From NCBI GenBank assembly GCA_003956705.1, contig QZCP01000576.1, positions 1-19,067 of the forward strand: a stretch of 19,067 nt of DNA, given 5' to 3'. The notes beneath the pieces are model-generated. The model was given only the letters and a program-made list of their open reading frames with translations. It ran no database searches and was not told the DNA's origin. Position 1 is the first letter of the stretch. Every line of letters starts with the position of its first letter. Of this stretch, positions 1 through 9,101 are shown piece by piece. Made by a program: the position numbers and the translations under genes. Source of the DNA: Brevipalpus yothersi. Taxonomy: Eukaryota > Arthropoda > Arachnida > Trombidiformes > Tenuipalpidae.

Positions 1-46
<46 letters not shown>
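1..46. repeat. (GA)n microsatellite at left edge
   Basis: Uninterrupted GA dinucleotide run of 46 bases that begins with the first base of the window. A matching run closes the window on the right, which suggests that the contig ends in simple repeats rather than at biological boundaries. Confidence 0.98.
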
Positions 47-50
<4 letters not shown>

Positions 51-574
51 GATGAAGAGGAATAGCATTGATCTTGGTGTAAAAAAAAGATGAATGAAGA
101 TGGATCAAATTTGAGGGGGAGGATTGAGGAGATGGAAGGAGGGAGGGAGAAGAGTACTCTCGAGGCTGGTGATTCTTTTATCTCAACTCTTCCAATGTGT
201 ACACACACATACACATACAGCACCAAATGGGTGCTTGATATACACAGAGAGGCCCAAGTGTGTGTGATGCGGCAATGGAGCTAAGATCACTTCGGGAGGA
301 GGATGAAGGGTTGAAGGGAGAGGGAGGAAGAGAGATGAGAAGAGAGAGAGAGGAAAAGACAGGAGAATCAGTTGGAATATTTGTGCAAATTCTCTGGGGC
401 TGGCTCATCAACAGTAACCCTCTGCTGGAGGCGCAACGGATGATTATGACAGATTCGTCCAAAAAAAAGAGGTGAAAGAGAGGGAATTAAAATCCGAATT
501 TCCTTTCGAACACATGACATTGCATATGAGATAGATTGAGTGGTAAGAATTTACATCCATCGAGAAAGATGATG

Positions 575-597
575 GAGAAGAAGAAGAAGAAGAAGAG
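575..597 (+). repeat. Short GAA/AAG trinucleotide run
   Basis: A stretch of AAG triplets within purine-rich DNA. There is no coding context, so it is a simple repeat. Confidence 0.8.
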
Positions 598-710
598 GAA
601 AATAAAGAAAAATTTTTCTGACATCATCTTCCTCAGTTTAGCGATGCCTTCAAATTGAGAAGGTGTTTGGAAGACACATAACTAATTTCTTCCAAGCAAT
701 CAGAGTAAAG

Positions 711-714
<4 letters not shown>

Positions 715-751
<37 letters not shown>
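715..751 (+). repeat. (AG)n microsatellite
   Basis: Pure AG dinucleotide run of about 37 bases within non-coding purine-rich DNA. Confidence 0.97.
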
Positions 752-753
<2 letters not shown>

Positions 754-1563
754 TAGATGAAATTATTTATGACCACTTCGAATGGTCATTCGTTGAGTGG
801 ACAAACTTGTTTGAAACTGAGCCCAGCAGTTGGCAGAGAAAGATAAAAAAGAGTTGTATTTCAAAGAGAGAGAGAGATCAAGAAGAAGAAGGACAACAAA
901 AACAGTCTTGTTCGACTGTTGGGAGAGAGAAAAAATTCGAAAAATAATTTAGCTTACTGATAGGCTATGCAAATCTTCCCGCTATCAGCATGTTTTAAAT
1001 TTTCAATTATTCTTATTCTTTTTACTCTTTAGCCATTCTGGTCATACACAGGTAAATGCGCACACAAAAATTCAAAAATCGATGACTTATGAAAAGTGAC
1101 TAACGATTTGGAGCCTTTTTTTCGTCCTTTTCAGGTAGAAGAGGTTTTTTTTCGAATTTATTTTACACATACCCACAACCAATCATTACCAACCTCTCTA
1201 GCCATGTCCTCTCGATGGATATATTTTTTGATCTCTCCATAATCGAGAATTATGAAAAAGAAAAACAGAGAGGAAAAAATTTTTCTCTTTCTCTCTCCTC
1301 TCTCCCGCTCTTGTGAAGAAATATTTCTTCCAAGAAAAAGTGAGTGGATAGAGTGAGTGAAGGAGATGAAATAAAAATAAAAATTCAAAAGGAACTTTCA
1401 TGGAACAGATATTTTGAATGCTGTATGAATGTTGTATATGTGTGTGTGTAAGTGACTTAGTGTGTGTTTGTGTGGATGCTGTATCAGGCTGAGGAGTGGA
1501 AATTTTACCGCTGCGATGAACATTGTACAGGGACAAAAGTAAGAAAAAAAAGAAAGATAGATT

Positions 1564-1566
<3 letters not shown>

Positions 1567-1621
<55 letters not shown>
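1567..1621 (+). repeat. (GA)n microsatellite
   Basis: Pure GA dinucleotide run of about 55 bases. Read on the minus strand it gives long Ser-Leu runs in the overlapping open frames, which are therefore artefacts. Confidence 0.97.
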
Positions 1622-1623
<2 letters not shown>

Positions 1624-2448
1624 TATTTTCGGCTGCACGCGGCCACGTTTTAAGCCGATATTCTGATATGTGCGCTGGAAGGGTTGATAATAATTTGCAA
1701 ATAGAAAAAAAGAGATAGAGAAAGAAAAAGCATTCGATGAATGTCAGAAGCTCGATTGTATCGTGTGGAAGATGAAGAGTGAAGAAAAAAAACGGCATCC
1801 CGGATAGTTGAGGGAATGGAAAGCGAATTGGATCTGATTTTCGCTGTTGATGCATTTTCGACTGGTTCACATATACATGTACACACACATATGACAAGCC
1901 AACCTTGTGGTGTATCTTTGAGAAGAGAGAGTGAATAAATGAACGAAAAAAATGAGAATAAAAATAAAAGGGAAAATTTATATCACTTGTGTTTTCATTC
2001 ATCAACCCTTTGAGCACGAGAAATTATTATTGTTCAATGACTCATCTTCAGCAGCATCACATTATGCAATATGCGAGAAAAAGAGAGCAAAACTGTTTTT
2101 TCTGTTCCTCGAAGGAAGGCCAACAAGTCTGATACATTTAAAATAATGATCTTTCGTTCAAATATTTTGCCAACAATATCGGGAAAGTTTTATCCAAAAT
2201 AGTTGATTAATTGAGGTTTTTTGATGGACAGTGATTTGGGAAGAATGTTTACGAAAAATAGATAGAAACTATTGGGTGATGAGCCACCCTCGTTAAGTGA
2301 ACAATGTTCACATTCATTGTGTGTAAAAACATAGGAATCATGACATATTCCTCCAATCGATGGCCTACTTGTAATAAATAACAATTAAGATTTATGTAAG
2401 AAAGAAAATTCTCCTGTGAACATAGTTCTGAGTGTCAATTTTTTACAA

Positions 2449-3150
2449 TTAGGATCCATTGGACCGATCAGCTTGCTTGAAAATCGCAAGCTTATCTTCC
2501 GAAAGGGATGGATATACAGGAGATCGAGTACAGTTGGGAAGATGTCTAGAAATGCTCTTGATATTCGGTAAATCAATATCACAGACACATTTGAAAGGAA
2601 CATTTGAATGAATCTGATTAATATGTTGGTAAATAGTTCTCCTTGAGTATGTCGATTTATCACAGAATGGACAAAACCATTTGCCATCAAATTGTATAAA
2701 CTCTCGCCTAATAAACATATTGATCACGTGGGGTCTGATTTGTATTTTGCCATTCTCCAAAATTCTCAACATTTTGTTTAACATGACTATCGGGCTAGGC
2801 TCGTAAACACTTTGAAGATGAGTTTGGTCAAGACCAATTGTCCTCACTTGATTCACTGTTATCGGAGTAGTTCGGAATGAGTTGGCCATGAAAATCCAAT
2901 GCTGCATCGTATTTTTCCTTGCTTTGAGTGAAAAATCTGTTCCATTTGAGGAAAGTTTCATGGTACTATCGGATGATTGATCAGATGTTGATGATTGATC
3001 TGATTGCCCAGTGTTGATCCACGAAGCTCCATACATCGATGTACTTGGTGCCATAAAGTTATAAGATGACGATTTGGTGTCACTTTGACCAAGATATTTC
3101 ATCAAATTGCGCTTGTTGATGGGGTCATCTAAATCAGGGTTCCATTCCAT
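2449..3150 (-). CDS. Hypothetical C2H2-like zinc finger protein
   Basis: Single-exon frame of 233 residues, started at the first ATG (3150); the frame runs a little further upstream but only through non-ATG codons. Residues 1-80 are polar and Ser/Asp/Gln-rich, probably disordered. Residues 159-181 form a classical finger, C160-x2-C163-x12-H176-x4-H181. A second, atypical finger-like element follows: C188-x-C190-x12-H203-x3-C207. One canonical finger plus a degenerate neighbour suggests nucleic-acid or protein binding in the nucleus, but that is inference. I do not recognise an orthologue. It lies on the same strand as the downstream Nrdp1 gene, with about 0.8 kb between them. No clear AATAAA follows its stop, so a missing exon is possible. 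Confidence 0.55.
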   Translation of the reverse strand: MEWNPDLDDPINKRNLMKYLGQSDTKSSSYNFMAPSTSMYGASWINTGQSDQSSTSDQSSDSTMKLSSNGTDFSLKARKNTMQHWIFMANSFRTTPITVNQVRTIGLDQTHLQSVYEPSPIVMLNKMLRILENGKIQIRPHVINMFIRREFIQFDGKWFCPFCDKSTYSRRTIYQHINQIHSNVPFKCVCDIDLPNIKSISRHLPNCTRSPVYPSLSEDKLAIFKQADRSNGS

Positions 3151-3955
3151 GTTAACTTGGTTGAAGTTAATCAAATTTCACCAATGCAGATATATCAGCT
3201 CAGTAGAATAGAGTATCACAATTCCGAAGATGACAACATATTACAAAAGATCTTTGTCAATGGGTGGCAATCTATGATGATAAATCAAATGAATACAAAA
3301 TGAAAAGGTAAACAGTGTTTACTAAACACAAACAACCGAAATTTCATCATGATTATGCTCACTCTTGAACTTTAAAGAAGCGGGATAGCAGAAGTTCATG
3401 ATGTTACTTCTTTCTTTCATCATTATCTTTATGCTGTGGAATGATAATTTTTTTGCATTCTGGTGAAAAATTTTGTCTATCAGTATGAATCAAATCCGTT
3501 TAGAAAGCTCTTCGAAAAATTTTAGGGGTTTGGTAACAAGATTTGCAAGTTTCAAATAGTGAAGACCTGACAAGCCTTAGTCAATCTAGTAAGTTGAAAG
3601 CATCAGCTCATCATATTCATGAAATTTTGGCCCACATTCATCAATCATGACAGTGTATGGCACAGCATGTTGTTTAAATACCACATTTATTTTCAATTGA
3701 TGAGAGTGGATGTGGGGATGGATTTTCGTCAAAGCAAAAATTATAATGAGACGAGAAAAATATTCAAGCTATATTATAATTATAATGATCGAGAAGCTTT
3801 CATCTGAAAACAAAATCAATGAATTATCACTATTACGCTCAGCGCACTGTGAATTGTTCCATTAGCTCAATTGTCTCAACAAAATATTCATGCTTGAGTT
3901 GTATCTTTGATGAGGGCTTTCTCAACAAATAATGATGAAATTCTATGTGTCTGAG
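3151..3955. other. Intergenic region, zinc finger gene to Nrdp1
   Basis: About 0.8 kb between two minus-strand genes. It must contain the Nrdp1 3' UTR and the zinc finger promoter. An AATAAA on the minus strand at 3691-3686 is the nearest canonical poly(A) hexamer to the Nrdp1 stop. The 62-codon plus-strand frame at 3619-3807 is low-complexity and unlikely to be a gene. Confidence 0.6.
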
Positions 3956-5395
3956 TTATTCGATTCCATGGGCAAATATCATCACTAAACCAGGATCTAG
4001 TAACATTTCTTGATTCATTCGTGTATTGTCACAACTCATAACCACAACTGCTTGACGGCCTGGAATCTTTCGACAAACAAAATTATGATATGCCTTTCGA
4101 TTTCGTTGTCTAATTTCGAGAGTACTAAGGCCAGGAGGCCAGCGTCTTTCATGAGCATTTTCCATCAATTCAGCAACCAAATTCATCGGACAACCGGAAT
4201 CAATTAATGCTCGACGAACTGTTTCCTGGAGTGTATTGTCTGGAGTGGATATCATACCACCCCATCGAGTGATACGAGCACGAGGTAGTGTATGAACCCA
4301 TCTTTCGATTTCATCCTGTTCAAATGATTCCATCATATTAGCAGGACAATGAGAATTAAATCCTCGAACCAGACAACTGAGTGATCGAAACTTTTCGGTT
4401 AAATGTTTGATTTGTTGTTCTAGTTCATTGATTCGAGTTGTACAATAGCTGATTTGTTCCTCTTGCTTCGTAACAACATTTCGTAGATCACGAACGCACA
4501 CATGATCCTAATTGAAAACAAAGAGAAAGATAGAGAAAAGGATGAATTAATAAGATGCATCTTATGATTCCAAAGGATCGATGAATGTCCTCAAAACCAC
4601 CATCAACGCCTTCATTCATCCATGATAATGATGGTCATGAGAAAATGTGTATGTTTTCATTTTCTGAGCCTCTCAAACATGTACAAACTAGTAATCATGT
4701 GGCTAATCTTTTCGATCGAAAACAGACCTTGAAAGTTGTAATCAGTACTGGAATCGAAAACTTGTGCTTATATTCGGGAAACAAAACATGTTGAAATTTT
4801 TGAAGCTGTAATTCTTTTGATGTTAAACACTTTTTTTTCGTTAATCTACACCAAATTTTCCCCAATTCAGTTGGAACTTACCGAAAGTTGACTTTTGGGT
4901 ATTGTCAGACGACATTCTGTACATGAGCTGGGCTTTTCTGGATTGAAATCACATTCTAAACAGTGATTTGGTAATTGATCAAGCTTGAGTTTACTTGTAC
5001 AACCAGATTTAGAGTAATCACAATCGATCACTAATCTACACAACAGATTACGGAGAATTCGGGATGCTGGCTTCAGATCATCAATAGCCACATGAAGACG
5101 ATCAACCGGGCATGTTGGCATTCTTGATAGCCATTCTTTAATACAATCAGTACAAAATGCATGTTCACAACTTGGTGCCTAGATAAACAGAAGAGAGAGA
5201 GAATAAAAGCATGAATGAATCTCACTGGCCTAATAAAATTCAACTCATCATCGACAAACAATTTAATCTGAAGTTACTTTTTACCACAAATTTTATTTTT
5301 CATACCTGCAATGGATTCTCCAAAACTCCAGAACAAATAGAACAAATCAATTCATCATCAACTTCACCATGAAATCTATTCACATCATAGCCCAT
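3956..5395 (-). CDS. E3 ubiquitin ligase Nrdp1 (RNF41)
   Basis: Complete gene of three phase-0 exons: 5395-5306, 5178-4882 and 4507-3956, with GT-AG introns of 127 and 374 bp, giving 312 residues (human RNF41 has 317). The N-terminus begins MGYDV as in the family. The RING is of the C3HC3D type seen in Nrdp1: C18, C21, C34, H36, C39, C42, C53 and D56. A second Cys/His zinc-binding segment spans roughly residues 75-125. A coiled coil (about 132-172) and the C-terminal USP8-binding domain (about 192-312) follow, with the family motifs RWGGMISTPD, ENAHER and IPG-QAVVVM and a terminal MIFAHG. Family knowledge: it ubiquitinates ErbB-type receptors and other cargo, is stabilised by USP8, and acts in the cytosol and on endosomes. 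All key residues are present, so it should be active. Confidence 0.97.
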
Positions 5396-6129
5396 TGTCA
5401 GTAGCCAATGTTTGTCTGTCCACACCAAGTGTCAAAATTTACACATACACCAACTTCTCACACCATTTGATCACAAATTGTATTATCATTGTGAATGATT
5501 TAAATCGAACTCATAAATTGAATGAATATGAAATCATAAGAAACACTGTTTTACTCTCTTTCGGGGAGTTAATGTTTATCATCATCACACTTACAGCTGA
5601 GAGACTTTTAAATTGTTTTCATTTGCCAAGCATCATGTTGAACAGATGGCGCATTCCTACTCTGGAATCATTCGATCGAATGATCATGATAGGTGGGAAT
5701 ATCGAATAGATGTTCTTAGAACTTCTGGAAAATCGATGAGAACTTCCATCGGGTTCATAATGTTTCCCCTCAAATTCTCATGATGAAGATCGATGATGTG
5801 AAAAAATTTTTCTGAACCAAATCTAGGGGATCACCGATGATTCGTACTAAATCAGTTTCTCAGTATTGTAGAAAAAATTCCATGCTCTTTGGTTTGAGCG
5901 ATATTTATTTCCATAGTTTGGTCAACTTGGGTGTCACCCTTTTCTTCCTTTGATCTTCTCTCTTCAATCCATCTCTATTCTTTCGTCCAATAGACAGGGG
6001 AGGAGTTTGACTTGATGCAAAAGTTATCAATTTTTTCAGCTGTTTACCGTTCTCCAGCTTATCAAGCAATTTCTCGCAAGTTAATCTCATGTGAAGTTTA
6101 AGAAGCCACTTAAATCTACACTGATAACG
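5396..6129. other. Intergenic region, Nrdp1 to membrane-protein array
   Basis: About 0.7 kb between the minus-strand Nrdp1 start and the first plus-strand array gene; it should hold the Nrdp1 promoter. A 61-codon ATG frame on the minus strand (6090-5905) encodes a basic peptide ending in a Lys/Arg-rich tail. A 104-codon plus-strand frame starts only from a non-ATG codon at 5395. Neither shows a domain or conserved motif, so I do not call them genes. Confidence 0.5.
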
Positions 6130-6138
6130 CTAATGATA

Positions 6139-6317
6139 GTTCTCAGAGATTCATTCACTAGCTGGTTACTAGCTAGCTCATTTGAGTGCTTGAACGTCAA
6201 CCAAAAGAGTACCTGATCAATCGGATAAAATTATATTTGAAAGCAGTCTGTATACTTACTGTGTTCTTGTAAATTTGAATCGTTGATCCAATTTTTGTGG
6301 TGAGCTTTGCGACCATC
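6139..6317 (+). promoter_or_regulatory. Conserved 5' flank of array gene A
   Basis: The 6139-6215 part matches 7381-7470 (upstream of B) and 11345-11431 (upstream of E): a shared CTAGCTGGTTACTAG-like core and a CTCATTTGAGTGCTT segment. The 6236-6317 part matches the leader just before the other start codons. In A the two parts are nearly adjacent. In B and E they are separated by a foldback element plus about 100 bp. Promoter and 5' UTR function is inferred from position and conservation among copies. Confidence 0.45.
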
Positions 6318-6977
6318 ATGACTCCATCCGATGTAAAGAAAAGAGTGATATCGTTTAGTGAAACAATTTCACGTTTCAATTTTCTAGAAAATGACTTCGG
6401 TGGCTTTTCCAAAGTCCAAGATATTGATCACCTATTCTGGAGGATGATCACCCTTTTTACCATTATACTTCTGCCTCTTTCTTTTTTGCGTGATAATTAT
6501 AAAGGTGGATATGTGGTTTATTCGGATATCAGATTCGCTATCGTGGGAAGCTTTTTCCTGTTGGCAATACTTTTCGCCTTGCCCAAGCAGAAAAAGTGTC
6601 CATTAGATACTACATCAGTACCATCAGTGCAAATACAGGTGGAAACAACCGATCAAAATCAAGACCAAGGCCAAAAGCAATGTGATAATGGTGGCGATAT
6701 GGTTTCTTTCATGGATGACTTGAGGCCTATAGTTGGTCAATTGGCCTTTGTTACAGCAGCTATTATTTTGATTGTCTCTCTAAATTACACTGATGCTTAT
6801 GAATATGGCAGAACAGTTGTTCACCTATCACTTGTTTATCATTCTGTTCATTCTTTCAACCTGATTGCTCGCACTTTGATCAGAAAAAGAGTGTATCCAA
6901 TATTGGCTGTCATTTTTAGCATTCTCTGGGTAATATTTGTTCTTCCCCTGCTCATCAGAGTTTTTTATAAAATATGA
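6318..6977 (+). CDS. Array gene A: multi-pass membrane protein, unknown family
   Basis: Single exon, 219 residues. The start is the ATG at 6318, which aligns with the ATG shared by all other copies; upstream codons in frame are non-ATG. Hydrophobic segments lie at about 41-57, 71-88, 138-156, 167-184 and 193-213, with no cleavable signal peptide. A polar, Gln/Asp/Asn-rich loop (89-133) carries KQKKC and TTSVPSVQIQ motifs and two conserved cysteines (94 and 122). FGGFSK at 27-32 and WRMI at 41-44 are family signatures. The C-terminus ends VFYKI. AATAAA lies 49 bp past the stop. No stop or frame defect is visible, so this is the best-preserved copy and probably represents the ancestral gene. 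I do not recognise the family and assign no function; an integral membrane location is inferred. Confidence 0.65.
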   Translation: MTPSDVKKRVISFSETISRFNFLENDFGGFSKVQDIDHLFWRMITLFTIILLPLSFLRDNYKGGYVVYSDIRFAIVGSFFLLAILFALPKQKKCPLDTTSVPSVQIQVETTDQNQDQGQKQCDNGGDMVSFMDDLRPIVGQLAFVTAAIILIVSLNYTDAYEYGRTVVHLSLVYHSVHSFNLIARTLIRKRVYPILAVIFSILWVIFVLPLLIRVFYKI

Positions 6978-7025
6978 AAAATTTTGAATTTGTTTCATGA
7001 GCGAATTGAAAAATTGAGAAAATGA

Positions 7026-7031
7026 AATAAA
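7026..7031 (+). promoter_or_regulatory. Poly(A) signal of gene A
   Basis: AATAAA within a 3' flank that is conserved after A, B and C (GAGAAAATGAAATAAA-like). The same position in pseudogene D reads AATAGA. Confidence 0.6.
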
Positions 7032-7102
7032 AGAATGGACCAAATGTTTATAACTTTCATGACTCTGAAGTTTCAAATTTTTTTCTCCCGATAAGGTTTA
7101 AA

Positions 7103-7372
7103 ACCATTTTTTATGTGCTAATCACAGCCCCGTATAATGTGAAAAAACGCGTGAAAGTAATCAGTGAAGAAATTTCAATTCGCTTCAAATTTCTGAGAGA
7201 TAACTTTGATGGCTTCTTCAAACTAAAATGATGATCATTTCTCTCACAATATTATTTCTTGTAGAAATTTTCTAGCTCTTGCTTCTATGCACCAAAATTC
7301 TTCAAATGAATACAAGGTGTTATTGGACGTCAACTGTGATGTAACGGGCAGTTAACTTTCGTTTACTTTTGT
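7103..7372 (+). pseudogene. H1: truncated head of an H-type array gene
   Basis: Relic of the N-terminal third of a related gene; it matches H3 (11046-11336) by eye. The FGGF-like and WRM regions can be traced, but about 24 bp covering the DHLSWRM region is missing relative to H3, and in-frame stops are present. It ends at the same breakpoint as H3, where it runs straight into the repeated 5' flank of the next gene. Confidence 0.6.
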
Positions 7373-7380
7373 ACTCTGGT

Positions 7381-7901
7381 GATGATTCCTAGAGATTCAT
7401 TCATCATCTGATTAGCTGGTTACTAGGCTAGCTCATTTGAGTGCTTTGAAAGCAACCAAAAGATTACCTGTTCAATTACATCTAATCACTATTCGACATA
7501 TTGTCCATTAACTCAGCACCACCTAGAAGTTGAAAAGTCCACAGTTGAATTAAAGTGGATTTAAAATTTTCTGCCACGAGCTGGATTTGATCAGTAACGC
7601 TTCTAAATTCAATGGTGAAGCTGATCGAGTCCAGCTCGTGCCAAAAAAATTTTAATCCAGTTTGTTCGACTGTGGACTTTTCAATTTCTAGGTGGTGCTG
7701 TGTTGGTGAACAAGCTGGTCAACTAATCTGATTGATTGTGATAAGGTAATCCATGAGATTAACCTCAGTTGACATTTTGTCTCTGGTCAGATATTTTGAC
7801 TCACCATCGATACAATCACATTTGAAAGCAGTCTACTGAATTCTTGTGAATTTAAATCGTTGATTCAATTTCTGAACTGTGTGAATAGCTTTGCGATCAT
7901 C
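7381..7901 (+). promoter_or_regulatory. 5' flank and leader of gene B
   Basis: Contains the array-wide 5' flank (7381-7470), then foldback F1 (7514-7700), then a 200-bp leader (7701-7901) that recurs before C (9182-9376) and E (11667-11900). An upstream ATG at 7753 opens a 28-codon frame that stops at 7839, before the main ATG. The equivalent ATG is ATA in C and is joined in frame to the main ORF in E. Confidence 0.45.
7514..7700. repeat. Foldback element F1 (long inverted repeat)
   Basis: Left arm 7514-7594 (81 nt) and right arm 7621-7700 (80 nt) are inverted copies with few mismatches, separated by a 26-nt loop. The ends are CAGCACCACCTAGAA and its complement. The same 187-bp structure recurs at 11480-11666, and a lone right arm lies at 9102-9181. 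There is no ORF and no clear target-site duplication. It resembles a foldback or MITE-like element; as RNA it would form a long hairpin. Confidence 0.85.
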
Positions 7902-8606
7902 ATGACTCTATCCGATGTAGAGAAAGGAGGAATAAAGTTCAGTGAAAAAACTTCACGCTTCAGTTTTTTAAAAAATGACTTTGGTGACTATTCCAAAATC
8001 CAAAATATAGGATCCGTAATCTGGAGGATGATCAACATTGTCATTGCTCTACTTCTACCTGTTTGTTCTATTCATCAAAATCAAAACGGTGGATATGAAG
8101 TTCAGAATATCGGGGTTACGATCGTGATAAGCTTAATCTGGTTGGCGGATTTTTTCGTCTCGCTCAAGCAGAAAAAGTGTACCTTAGGTACTACATCAGT
8201 ACCATCAGTACAAATACAGATAGAAATAACCGATCAAAATCATCAAAACCATGACCAAAGCCGAAAACAGTGTGATACTGGTAGCGATATGGTTTCTTTC
8301 ACTGTTGACTGGAGACCTATAATTGATCTATTGGCCATTTTTACAGCGGCTATTATTTGGATTCTCATTCTTCGTTACAATGCTTATGAATATGGCCAAA
8401 AAATTGTTCTCCTATCAATTGTTTACTATTTTTCGTTTGTGGTTTTTCTTATTTTCATATTTTCTTCATATCTAATTTTCATATTATTTTTATGTCTAAT
8501 TATTCTAATTATCCAGGCTGTGATCGGAGCAATAGAGCATCCTATACTCATCGTCATTTCTGCCTTACTCTATGTAATATTTTTTCTTTCCTCCCATTGT
8601 CATTAG
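7902..8606 (+). CDS. Array gene B: multi-pass membrane protein with altered C-terminus
   Basis: Single exon, 234 residues from the conserved ATG at 7902 (MTLSDVEKGG). It keeps the family layout: WRMI before the first hydrophobic segment, a second hydrophobic segment, KQKKC, TTSVPSVQIQ, the Gln/Asn/His-rich polar loop, then C-terminal helices. The region around residues 175-210 is longer and more hydrophobic than in C, apparently from a local repeat of a TTTTCATATCTAATT-like sequence. At the end the frame reads IFFLSSHCH and stops. One extra base after a T-rich stretch near 8580 puts the usual IRVFYK tail, still visible in the DNA, out of frame. The protein may be functional with a changed tail, or this may be the first step of decay. 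The family is unrecognised. Confidence 0.55.
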   Translation: MTLSDVEKGGIKFSEKTSRFSFLKNDFGDYSKIQNIGSVIWRMINIVIALLLPVCSIHQNQNGGYEVQNIGVTIVISLIWLADFFVSLKQKKCTLGTTSVPSVQIQIEITDQNHQNHDQSRKQCDTGSDMVSFTVDWRPIIDLLAIFTAAIIWILILRYNAYEYGQKIVLLSIVYYFSFVVFLIFIFSSYLIFILFLCLIILIIQAVIGAIEHPILIVISALLYVIFFLSSHCH

Positions 8607-8678
8607 AGTTTTCTATAAAATATTTTAAGAGGAATTTTGAATTAGTTTGCTGAGAGTATTGAAAAAATAAGAAAATGA

Positions 8679-8684
8679 AATAAA
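8679..8684 (+). promoter_or_regulatory. Poly(A) signal of gene B
   Basis: AATAAA in the conserved 3' flank, 73 bp after the B stop codon. Confidence 0.55.
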
Positions 8685-8754
8685 TAGAGTGGACCAAATT
8701 TCTATAATTTCCATGCTCTTAAGTTTCAAATTTTCACTCCTGGTAAAGTTTAAA

Positions 8755-8842
8755 ATCATGCTTATAAAAAACGCTTGGAAGTGATGAGTGAGGAAATTTC
8801 CCCTTACAATTCTTTACTAAATGATTATGGTGGCTTATTGGT
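8755..8842 (+). pseudogene. H2: short relic of an H-type head
   Basis: Fragment matching the start of D and H3 (a GTGAGGAAATTT-like segment, then TTACAATTCT, then GGTGGCTTATT). It has internal deletions and is cut off by repeat block R1. It has no coding capacity. Confidence 0.5.
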
Positions 8843-9095
8843 TCAGGTTCGTTTCACAAAAAAATGAATTCATAGAAAGAACGATCCATACCAAAATCAT
8901 GATCATAGAAAAAAGAGATCGATGAGATCGAGATGAATTGAAGATGATTTCTTGAAACGATAAATCTCTCTCTCTTTTCTTGTTCTCTATGAATCATCTC
9001 TCCTAGCTGACCAACTTTCTATGAGTCACCTGTTCTTGGAAACAAGCTGTCTGTGACCTACATCTTCTAGATAAGAGATTTCTGTGAATCGGACC
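8843..9095 (+). repeat. Repeat block R1 (copy at 12942-13147)
   Basis: About 250 bp of non-coding DNA that recurs after gene E as R2. Both copies contain ATGAATTCATAGAAAGAACG-like, TTGTTCTCTATGAATCATCT and GACCAACTTTCT-GAGTCACC segments in the same order. R1 has an extra stretch of about 40 bp rich in GATC/GAGATC motifs. Its nature is unknown. It marks the ends of two array units. Confidence 0.75.
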
Positions 9096-9101
9096 ATAAC
9101 C

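Larger units (their letters stand above)
47..2448. other. Purine-rich non-coding region
   Basis: About 2.4 kb with no supportable gene. Open frames here are low-complexity (Ser/Leu or Arg/Glu repeats read from GA tracts) and have no recognisable domain. It contains (GA)n at 715-751 and 1567-1621, a (GAA)n-like run near 575-597 and GT-rich stretches near 1437-1480. It could be intergenic, or intron or UTR of a gene beyond the left edge; the sequence does not decide. Confidence 0.7.

Noticed and set aside
90..947. Arg/Glu-rich open frames on the plus strand
   Set aside because: They are direct translations of GA/GAA simple repeats and purine-rich DNA; no plausible protein.
1198..2017. Minus-strand open frames of 146 and 170 codons
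   Set aside because: They are mostly Ser/Leu and Phe/His/Ile runs read through the (GA)n tract and AT-rich DNA, with no motif, no shared splice structure and mutually overlapping frames.
4585..4794. 69-codon plus-strand frame in Nrdp1 intron 2
   Set aside because: It lies inside a well-supported intron on the opposite strand and has no recognisable features.
5395..5709. 104-codon plus-strand frame opposite the Nrdp1 start
   Set aside because: It begins at a non-ATG codon, overlaps the Nrdp1 start on the other strand and shows no domain or conserved motif.
5905..6090. 61-codon minus-strand ATG frame with a basic C-terminus
   Set aside because: It faintly resembles a nuclear basic peptide, but there is no recognisable domain, splice partner or paralogue; kept as an intergenic note only.
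8500..8520. Possible splice acceptor (CCAG before GCTGTG) in array genes B, C and E
   Set aside because: The pyrimidine-rich run ending in CAG looks like an intron end, but no matching donor was found and the protein frame aligns across it with gene A, so it is read as coding sequence for a helix.
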